A DNA stretch of 33,374 nucleotides from JBCBEX01 sp038528235 (GTDB lineage Bacteria > Bacteroidota > Rhodothermia > Rhodothermales > Rubricoccaceae), in contig JBCBEX010000051.1 in assembly GCA_038528235.1 (NCBI GenBank), positions 1-33,374 on the forward strand, written 5' to 3'. The position numbers were made by a program, and so were the translations under genes. The notes under the pieces are model-generated. The model saw only the letters and a program-made list of their open reading frames with translations. It ran no database searches and was not told the origin of the DNA. Positions 13,821-20,258 of the stretch are shown here, piece after piece (the stretch's first letter is position 1; every line of letters begins with the position of its first letter).

Positions 13821-15077
13821 TCACGACTCTGAATCCTCGAAAAGCGCGAGGTACTGGCCGTAGCCCTCGGCTTCGAGTTGGTCGACCGGGATGAAGCGCA
13901 TGGCAGCGGAGTTCATGCAGTAGCGCAGGCCCGTCGGCGCAGGGCCGTCGTCGAAGACGTGGCCGAGGTGGCTGTCAGCGTGCTTGCTGCGCACTTCGAT
14001 GCGGACCATACCGAGCGAGCGGTCCTCGTGCTCGACGATCAGTTCCTCGTGGAGCGGGCGCGTGAAGGATGGCCAGCCCGTGCGGGAGTCGTACTTGTCG
14101 AGCGACGAGAAGAGCGGCTCGCCAGAGACGATGTCCACGTAGATGCCTGCGTCCTTCTTGTCGTGATACGGGTTGTTGAATGGACGCTCCGTGCCGTCCT
14201 GCTGAGTGATGCGGTACTGGATCGGCGTCAGCATCGCGCGCAGTTCCTCGTCCGCGGGCTTCTCGTAGGTGCTAAACGAAGCGAGCGTGATCTGTCCAGA
14301 CCCAGCGGCGGAAGCCGACGACATGGCACTCGGCTCCGGGGCGGGCTCGCCGAACCACGGGGCATCCTCTGGGATGAAGTCCTTCGAGATATCGAAGCCC
14401 CACGTGCGGCGCAGGAACGGCTTGCGGCCCGAGCCCTCGGCGTAGCTGCCGTATCGGTCCGGGTTGGTGCGGTAGAAGTCCTGGTGGTAGTCCTCGGCCG
14501 CGTAGAACGTCGTGTAGTCGCGGATCGGCGTCACGATGGGTGCGTCGAACGGGCCGTTCTCGGCGAGGTCGCGCTTGGAGGCTGCAGCGAGGCGGCGCTG
14601 CTCCTCATCGTGCGCGTAGATGGCCGAAGTGTAGTGGTTTCCGCGGTCGGCGAACTGGCCACCGGCGTCGGTCGGGTTGAACGTGCGCCAGAAGATGTTC
14701 AGGAGCAACTGATACGACATCTGGTCCGGGTCGTAGAAGACCTGGACGGCCTCGATGTAGTCGGTGCGACCGTTGGCCACGTCGTTGTACGACGGGTTCG
14801 GCTCGGTGCCGCCCGCGAAGCCGGAGATCACGGCCGAGACGCCCTCGTAGCGTTCGAAGGGCTGCTCCATGCACCAGAAGCAGCCGCCCGCGAAGGTGGC
14901 TACCGCAAGCTCGTCGTCGGCGACCGCGAGGCGCGCGGACGCACCGTCCATGGAGGCAGACGCGGTGAGGCTGCTGACGGGCGCGTCGAGGTTCTGGTCG
15001 GCGCACGCCGAGAGGGCGAGGAGCGCCACGGCTAGCGCCCAGAGGGGCCCGGTCGAAATGGGAAGACGTCGAAGCAT
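13821..15077 (-). CDS. msrAB: MsrA-MsrB fusion methionine sulfoxide reductase, exported lipoprotein
   Basis: A 418-aa envelope protein that reduces both S- and R-methionine sulfoxide in proteins. A signal peptide ends in LALSAC, a good lipobox with Cys25. The MsrA domain starts with GCFWC (65-69, catalytic Cys66) and contains NPTDAGGQFADRG. The MsrB domain spans about 280-405 (GWPSFTRP, HLGHVFDDGP) with catalytic Cys387 in RYCMNS. The two CxxC motifs that bind structural zinc in many MsrB proteins are missing (SGEPLFSS replaces CxxCxxPLF). A linker rich in Ala and Ser joins the domains. The ATG at 15077 gives a proper signal peptide; the longer in-frame start at 15200 does not. Electrons must come from an envelope thiol system not seen here. 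Confidence 0.94.
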   Translation of the reverse strand: MLRRLPISTGPLWALAVALLALSACADQNLDAPVSSLTASASMDGASARLAVADDELAVATFAGGCFWCMEQPFERYEGVSAVISGFAGGTEPNPSYNDVANGRTDYIEAVQVFYDPDQMSYQLLLNIFWRTFNPTDAGGQFADRGNHYTSAIYAHDEEQRRLAAASKRDLAENGPFDAPIVTPIRDYTTFYAAEDYHQDFYRTNPDRYGSYAEGSGRKPFLRRTWGFDISKDFIPEDAPWFGEPAPEPSAMSSASAAGSGQITLASFSTYEKPADEELRAMLTPIQYRITQQDGTERPFNNPYHDKKDAGIYVDIVSGEPLFSSLDKYDSRTGWPSFTRPLHEELIVEHEDRSLGMVRIEVRSKHADSHLGHVFDDGPAPTGLRYCMNSAAMRFIPVDQLEAEGYGQYLALFEDSES

Positions 15078-15233
15078 GGTCAGAAAACGTGGGTTCAAGA
15101 GACACGAGCACACCCATTGGGGCGAAGTCGCCAGGGAAGTGCGCTCGGCTGCATGGAGGGAGTCGAGACGAGAGGTCTTACCAACGCCTCCGATGTGCAC
15201 GCTGGTTCACTGAGACGCGGCGGCATCGAGACT

Positions 15234-15830
15234 TCACGAGCGGTTCAGGTCCTCCTCGATGATGGTGGCCTCCTCGATCTGGTCGGCGGGCTCCACCGGC
15301 GTGTCCATGGATGACGAGGCGGTCGGTGCGCCGCGCCACGTAGGCGGAGCCTCCTGCGGCGGGGAGCCGAACGGCGCGCCAGGACGGCCGAAGCCCTGCG
15401 GCCCGAAGTTGGGCGGCACGCCCGGCCCAAAGGCGAAAAACTGCGTCTGGCCCGACTTCACGGACTGTTTGAAGCGCCCGGCCACGCTGCGGCGGATGAG
15501 CGCCCGCGTCGGCGGCAGCAGGCCGAGGAAGCCGACCACGTCGGTCAGCACGCCTGGCGTGAGCAGCAGCGCACCCGACACGAGGATGATGAGCCCGTCG
15601 GATAGTTCCTTGCCAGGCAGACCGCCCTCCGCCACGCGCGCCTGGAAACGGCGCCACGCGGCCAGCCCCTCGCGCTGCGCGAGGAACGAGCCGAAGAGGG
15701 CCGTCACCACAATGAGCAGGAGGGTCGGGCCGAGCCCGATCCGGTCGCCGAGCCACACGAGGAGAAACAGCTCGACGATGGGGACGATGAGGAAGAGCAG
15801 CAACAGCCGCCCGAACAGGTTCGATTGCAT
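15234..15830 (-). CDS. fxsA: FxsA-family membrane protein
   Basis: A 198-aa inner-membrane protein. The FxsA domain takes up about residues 5-125, with hydrophobic spans at about 9-28, 32-51 and 80-107 and the family features VPIVELFLLVWLGDRIG, REG..AW and LLLTPGVLTDVVGFLLLLP-like text. The family is named after the E. coli protein that relieves F exclusion of phage T7 when overproduced; its normal job is unknown. A Pro/Gly/Phe-rich tail from about 130 (GPGVPPNFGPQGF) and an acidic end extend beyond the usual domain. The ATG at 15830 was chosen since upstream in-frame sequence is not family-like. It lies 156 bp upstream of msrAB on the same strand. Confidence 0.88.
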   Translation of the reverse strand: MQSNLFGRLLLLFLIVPIVELFLLVWLGDRIGLGPTLLLIVVTALFGSFLAQREGLAAWRRFQARVAEGGLPGKELSDGLIILVSGALLLTPGVLTDVVGFLGLLPPTRALIRRSVAGRFKQSVKSGQTQFFAFGPGVPPNFGPQGFGRPGAPFGSPPQEAPPTWRGAPTASSSMDTPVEPADQIEEATIIEEDLNRS

Positions 15831-15942
15831 CGCGAAAAAGAGCGGAGCGGTGGGGGAGCGGATGGGATCGGAACTACGGGCTGCGTCGTCGCAGTGATGC
15901 ACGGCCGAGCCCAGCTGGCTCCGATCTAAACACATTCGACCT

Positions 15943-16575
15943 ATGAACGTCCGACCCGCGTGGATTGTGCCCTCGGTCAGCGTGGCCTTGCTGGCCATAC
16001 TTGCCATGCACGCACCCAGCGTGGCCGCGCAGGACGCGCTCCTGAGCACGCCCGCGGCCCACACCGAGGCGCTGCACAGTGCCCAGCGCGCGCACTTGTG
16101 GCGAGTCGGTGCCTGGGGCAGCGCCAATGCGCTCGGCGGGATGGCCCTGCTGTTGGCGTCGAGCCGGAGCGAACAGCCGGGGCGCTTCGGCGCAGGCGTG
16201 CAGCTCGCCGCGTGGGGGACGATCAACGTCGGTATCGCTGCGCTGGGGCTGCTCTCCGGCGGACCCGACACGGCAGCAACCTGGGCCGAGGCCCTGCGCA
16301 TAGAGAACAACTACGCCGACATTCTCCTGTTCAACCTCGGGCTCAACGTCGCCTACAGTGCTGTCGGCGCGACGCTCGTGGCGGTGAGTTACCGCGGCGT
16401 CGATGGCAACCTGAGCGTGCGCGGGCACGGGGCCGCGCTCATCCTCCAAGGCCTTGGGTTGTTCGTCCTCGACGGCATCGCCTACTTCGACACGCGAGGC
16501 CGATGGAGCGCCCTCGCCGAGCAGGTCGCGGTGCACGTTGGGCCAACAGGAGCAGGGCTGACCTTCGCCTTTTGA
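15943..16575 (+). CDS. Uncharacterised multi-span membrane protein
   Basis: 210 aa. It starts with a signal-like segment (VALLAILAMHAPSVAAQ, about 13-30). Four likely spans follow: GAWGSANALGGMALLLAS, LAAWGTINVGIAALGLLSG, DILLFNLGLNVAYSAVGATL and AALILQGLGLFVLDGIAYF. A conserved-looking acidic/aromatic pair (ENNYADILLFN) sits between spans 2 and 3. I cannot name a family with confidence. It is divergent from fxsA, with 112 bp between starts, and ends directly before three 19-bp repeats. Confidence 0.75.
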   Translation: MNVRPAWIVPSVSVALLAILAMHAPSVAAQDALLSTPAAHTEALHSAQRAHLWRVGAWGSANALGGMALLLASSRSEQPGRFGAGVQLAAWGTINVGIAALGLLSGGPDTAATWAEALRIENNYADILLFNLGLNVAYSAVGATLVAVSYRGVDGNLSVRGHGAALILQGLGLFVLDGIAYFDTRGRWSALAEQVAVHVGPTGAGLTFAF

Positions 16576-16632
16576 TCGTAGCCGAGGCGCTGTGTCGCAG
16601 CCGAAACGATTTGTCGTAGCTGAGGCGGTGGT
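16576..16632. repeat. Three tandem 19-bp imperfect repeats
   Basis: TCGTAGCCGAGGCGCTGTG (16576-16594) is followed by a copy with 14 of 19 matches (16595-16613) and another with 15 of 19 (16614-16632). The array starts at the base after the stop of the membrane-protein gene and ends 5 bp before the stop of the convergent oxidoreductase gene, filling the whole gap. Confidence 0.75.
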
Positions 16633-16637
16633 TCTGG

Positions 16638-17801
16638 CTAGGCCAGGCCAGGATGCGCGGTGTCGAACAGCCCCTCGAAGCGGTCGGTGGGGTGGTAGCG
16701 CCGGATCCAGCGGCGGTCCACCGCATGCTTCAGACGCAGCATCGCCGGGCTGGCCCACCAGCGGTCGCCGACGACCAGCAGGCCGTCGCGCGTGCCTGTC
16801 GAGAGGATGAGCGGGACGAGCGGGTAGGGGCGGAAGCTTCGGGGGCGAAGCCGCGTGAGATCGCGCCCCACCAGCGCGGCTTCGGCGATGCGAAGCACGT
16901 TCGTCTGCAGTGTCGGGCCTTGCTTGACGGCGTGCACGCCCACGCGCGCCAAGTGCCCAGCGCCGTCGATGGCCGCACAATCGCCGGCCGCGAAGAGCCA
17001 CGGGGCTGCTTCGCATTGGAGGTAGGCGTTTACGCGGAGAAAGCCCCGCTCGTCGGTGGGCAGGCCCGCCTCGGCGAAGAGAGCCGGTCCGACCGAGCCC
17101 GTCGCCCAGAGGACGGCTTCCGCATCGACCACGGCCCCGTTCGAGAGCTCGAGCGAGGCGTCCGTCGTATCAATGACCCGGTGACCGAAGCGAAGGGCGA
17201 CGCCGCGCTCGGTGAGCAGGCGTCGGCAGTAGGCCGCCGCGCCCTCGGGCATCCGGCCGAGCAGGCGGTGCGAGGGCTCGATGAGCGTGACATCGAGCTG
17301 GGCTTTCGGCACACGCGCGGTCACGTTGAGGGCGACCTCGACCCCGGCTGCGCCGCCTCCGACGATGGCAAGCCGCCGCGGTGGATCGCTCTTCTCGAAA
17401 CCGTCGAGCCATGCCGCGAGGTCCGCAATGCGATGAAGTGGCTTCGTCGGAATCACGTCTCCTGAGGGCGCGACCGGATTGACGGCCCCAATGTCGAACG
17501 TGGCGAGGTCGCAGCCGAGCGTTCGCCCCGACGCCGTCGTGATCGTCTGCGCCTCCGCGTCCAGGCTGACAGCGCGGTCGTGGACGAACCGCACGCCTGC
17601 CTTCGCGCACAGTCGCGTGAGATCGATGGTGACCTGGTCGCGCGTGTAGACGCTGCCCAAGTGCTCGGGCACCATGCCGGAGTACCACAGGTGCGTGGCG
17701 TCGTTCAGGAGTGTGACGCGGGCACCCTGGCGGGTGAGGCGAGAGGCCGCGGTCAGGAGTGGCAGGCTCGCATGCCCACCGCCTACGAGGAGAACGTGCA
17801 T
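16638..17801 (-). CDS. NDH-2-like FAD/NAD(P) oxidoreductase
   Basis: A 387-aa pyridine-nucleotide-dependent flavoprotein. The FAD site starts with VGGGHAS (6-12), the NAD(P) site is at 144-157 (LAIVGGGAAGVEVA), the ATG motif is at about 233-235, and the second FAD motif is LFAAGDCAAI (269-278). No CxxC redox pair follows the first motif, so it is not a disulfide reductase; it fits type II NADH dehydrogenases and the related proteins found fused or next to selenophosphate synthetase. A quinone is a likely acceptor. It lies 3 bp after the phytol/dolichol-kinase-like gene and is surely cotranscribed with it. Confidence 0.85.
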   Translation of the reverse strand: MHVLLVGGGHASLPLLTAASRLTRQGARVTLLNDATHLWYSGMVPEHLGSVYTRDQVTIDLTRLCAKAGVRFVHDRAVSLDAEAQTITTASGRTLGCDLATFDIGAVNPVAPSGDVIPTKPLHRIADLAAWLDGFEKSDPPRRLAIVGGGAAGVEVALNVTARVPKAQLDVTLIEPSHRLLGRMPEGAAAYCRRLLTERGVALRFGHRVIDTTDASLELSNGAVVDAEAVLWATGSVGPALFAEAGLPTDERGFLRVNAYLQCEAAPWLFAAGDCAAIDGAGHLARVGVHAVKQGPTLQTNVLRIAEAALVGRDLTRLRPRSFRPYPLVPLILSTGTRDGLLVVGDRWWASPAMLRLKHAVDRRWIRRYHPTDRFEGLFDTAHPGLA

Positions 17802-17804
17802 GCG

Positions 17805-18470
17805 CTAGCCAATAAGCCACATGGCCGCGCCGGCGAGAAGCGGCACGCGGACGTTGTCGTTGAGCGGGATTGGCGTCGCCTCGACGAGAGCGGCGACGAG
17901 CGCGCCGAGGCCGACCTGCCACAGCGAGAGCCCCGGTGTCGTGACGATGTCGAGCGGCGTGCCCGGGAACGCAAACCACGACAGGGGCAGCAGCGCGAGC
18001 GGCAGCACAACGAGCACCGCCGTGAGCATGAATGCCGCCGAGCCTTCGAGCGACTTCGGCGAGTTGGGCCAGCGGTGGCGCCCGAAGCGGCGGCCGATGA
18101 GCGCTGCCGCGCCGTCACCAAGCATGAGCATGGCCATCGACGCGGCGGCAATCGGTTCGGGAAAGACGAGCGCGGTGAATGCCATCGCCGTCACCATCCA
18201 TGTCGCGCCGTTGAAGACGATGGGTCCATGGAGCCCCGGTTGCTCTTCAGGGCGCATGATCCCGCCGAAAACCCATTGGATGAACCGATGAAAGCCCTCC
18301 GAGCGCGTCCGCAGCACGTCGCAGGTGAGAGCGAACACGGCGAAGGGGACAAACACCCACAGGGCGATCTCACGGCCGAGCGCGAGGAGGCCGAGCGGCA
18401 TCAAGAGCGCCCCGATATGGAGCGCCTTGCGGCCAAGTTCTGCGCGGTAGGAAAAGGCGAGCGTATCCAT
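17805..18470 (-). CDS. Phytol/dolichol kinase-like membrane protein
   Basis: A 221-aa integral membrane protein with six or seven hydrophobic spans. It belongs to the CTP-dependent lipid kinase/cytidylyltransferase group (VTE5 phytol kinase, SEC59 dolichol kinase). The key motifs are ELGRKALHIGA (11-21), GDGAAALIGRRFG (118-130) and SPKSLEGSAAF (137-147), matching the family's GD-x-AA-x-GR and K-T/S-LEGS. It would phosphorylate an isoprenoid alcohol or a related lipid; the substrate is not determined. First gene of a two-gene minus-strand operon; the oxidoreductase start follows its stop after 3 bp. The partner suggests a role around prenyl quinones (inference). Confidence 0.85.
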   Translation of the reverse strand: MDTLAFSYRAELGRKALHIGALLMPLGLLALGREIALWVFVPFAVFALTCDVLRTRSEGFHRFIQWVFGGIMRPEEQPGLHGPIVFNGATWMVTAMAFTALVFPEPIAAASMAMLMLGDGAAALIGRRFGRHRWPNSPKSLEGSAAFMLTAVLVVLPLALLPLSWFAFPGTPLDIVTTPGLSLWQVGLGALVAALVEATPIPLNDNVRVPLLAGAAMWLIG

Positions 18471-18568
18471 GCGGGATCCGAGACAAACGGAGGTAAAACG
18501 TACGACACCAATCCGGTCGCTGACGCCTATGTTGAGAGCGACTCCGTCCGATGTACCTCCTTGTTCAC

Positions 18569-19432
18569 ATGCGACTCTACTTTATTTCGCTTGCCATGTT
18601 CGGCCTCGCTGCCTGTTCCGACCCTAGCGCTTCGTCCAGTTCGTCATCCGCGTTGCCTTCCGACGAAGACGCCGCCTACGTGGACAGCATGGCCGTCGAG
18701 CACGCGGGCGACTCAGCGCGGCCATCGGGGGCGCCTGGAGCCGATGAAACAGGCTTGGTCATCGAGCGCGTCGACTACCATGACGGCGTCACCGGCTATG
18801 CGGCCTATCCGGAAGAGGGGGAGGCATCGCTCCCGGGGCTCATCGTGATTCACGAGTGGTGGGGCCTCAACGACAACGTGCGCGGGCAAGCTCGTCGCCT
18901 CGCGAAGGAAGGCTATCGTGTGCTGGCGGTCGATCTCTACGAGGGCGGTGCCTCTGAGTCGCCGGACGGCGCGCGTGCGCTGATGACCGACGCCATGAGC
19001 CAGCCCGACGCTGTCGTTGCCAACCTCACGAGTGCGGCGGAACACCTCAGCGCGCAGGGTGCGACGCGCATCGGCGTGCTGGGGTGGTGCTTCGGCGGAG
19101 CGTGGTCGCTCCGCACGGCCCTCGCGCTGCCGACCCGCATCGACGCAGCCGTCATCTACTACGGGCGGGTCGAGACCGAGGCGGCGGCGCTGGCGAACTT
19201 AGAGGCACCCATCCTCGGCCTCTTCGGCGCTGACGACCAAGGCATCCCTGCCGAGAGCGCCCGCGCCTTCGACACCGCGCTCGACGAGGTCGGCGTCCCG
19301 CACACGATCCGCATCTTCGACGGGGCCGACCACGCCTTCGCCAACCCGTCCGGCGATCGCTACCAGCCCGAAGCCGCCGAGGAGGCGTGGACCATGACCA
19401 CCGCATTCCTCGCCGAGCATCTGCAGCCATAG
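18569..19432 (+). CDS. Dienelactone-hydrolase-family lipoprotein
   Basis: A 287-aa exported alpha/beta hydrolase. The signal ends in GLAAC (lipid-anchor Cys16), then a Ser-rich, acidic linker of about 55 residues. The hydrolase domain spans about 65-287, with VIHEWWGLNDNVRG, the nucleophile Cys174 in GWCFGG, Asp222 or Asp223 in GADDQGIP, and His255 in GADHAF, so a Cys-Asp-His triad as in dienelactone hydrolase. The envelope location and unknown neighbours give no clue to the substrate. The ATG at 18569 was chosen over 18551 because it places the signal peptide at the start. Confidence 0.88.
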   Translation: MRLYFISLAMFGLAACSDPSASSSSSSALPSDEDAAYVDSMAVEHAGDSARPSGAPGADETGLVIERVDYHDGVTGYAAYPEEGEASLPGLIVIHEWWGLNDNVRGQARRLAKEGYRVLAVDLYEGGASESPDGARALMTDAMSQPDAVVANLTSAAEHLSAQGATRIGVLGWCFGGAWSLRTALALPTRIDAAVIYYGRVETEAAALANLEAPILGLFGADDQGIPAESARAFDTALDEVGVPHTIRIFDGADHAFANPSGDRYQPEAAEEAWTMTTAFLAEHLQP

Positions 19433-19458
19433 CTCGTCACCGACAGCACGGACGAGCT
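19431..19458. terminator. Inverted repeat between convergent genes
   Basis: AGCTCGTC (19431-19438) pairs with GACGAGCT (19451-19458) across a 12-nt loop. It overlaps the stop of the dienelactone-hydrolase-like gene and precedes the convergent barrel gene's stop by 32 bp. Probable shared terminator; no T-run. Confidence 0.55.
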
Positions 19459-19489
19459 CAATACCCAGGTCGCCTACACTCAACGGTGC

Positions 19490-20005
19490 TCAAAACAGCG
19501 CGAAGCGAATCCCAGTCTGGATAAACACCGAGTCCAGCAGGTTGACTGTCTCGAACTCATCGGCGACCCGGTAGGCGACCTGGGCGAACGGGTACACATC
19601 ACGGACGAACAGCCGGACGTAGGTGCCGGAAACGAGCTTCAGGCTGAGCCGTGTGTCCCCGTCCACACCGACGAACGCGAAGCCGAGTCCGGCATACGGC
19701 CGCACAAACCGGAAGACCGGCGGGAGGTTGAGGCGCGTCTCCAACCCCGCCGACCAAAGGGTACCTACATCGGTCGTCCGCCCGTTCCACTTGCGATAGA
19801 ACAATTCAAAGCTCGGCACCACGTCAATCGTGTGCTCGAAGGCGGGCACGTAGAACGCGATGCCGGTGCCGTAGCGTGGGACGTCGTCGAGGCGGGCATA
19901 GCCGCCGCCGAAGCTCGCGTAGAACTGGGCTGCGGTCGTAGGTGCAAGCGCCAAGCAGAGAAGCAAAGCGGCTGCAAGAGCGCGTGCGGGCTGAGGGAAA
20001 GACAT
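19490..20005 (-). CDS. Small outer-membrane beta-barrel protein
   Basis: 171 aa with a clear signal peptide (ALAAALLLCLALAPTTAAQ; cleavage near residue 26). The mature part is alternating strands with aromatic girdle residues (FYASFGGGYARL, GIAFYVPAFEHT, FELFYRKWNG, PYAGLGFAFVGV, YPFAQVAYRV) and ends in Phe, as do many BAM substrates. The size fits an eight-stranded barrel of the OmpA/OmpX type. Function unknown. It is divergent from the polysaccharide export gene; the 253 bp between the two starts show no clear promoter motif. Confidence 0.75.
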   Translation of the reverse strand: MSFPQPARALAAALLLCLALAPTTAAQFYASFGGGYARLDDVPRYGTGIAFYVPAFEHTIDVVPSFELFYRKWNGRTTDVGTLWSAGLETRLNLPPVFRFVRPYAGLGFAFVGVDGDTRLSLKLVSGTYVRLFVRDVYPFAQVAYRVADEFETVNLLDSVFIQTGIRFALF

Positions 20006-20258
20006 GCGCAGGAGGGTGGTGCCGGCGTGACGGGATGGGCGGGCAACAAAGGCTGCCTCAGAGGAGCAGTATCGGAAAATAGATGCCTAGCATGGTTTCG
20101 TTCATGGAGGCGGCGCGTCCGGGGCGTCTTGGCAACGGATTCGCGCAGCTTTCGGCCCGATGCACTAGATTCTGCCCGTTCGAACGTCCAATGCATTCAC
20201 GGCATCGAAACGACGTTCGAGGACGCGGCCCCCACCATCCGCCCCTGTCGGCCCTTTC

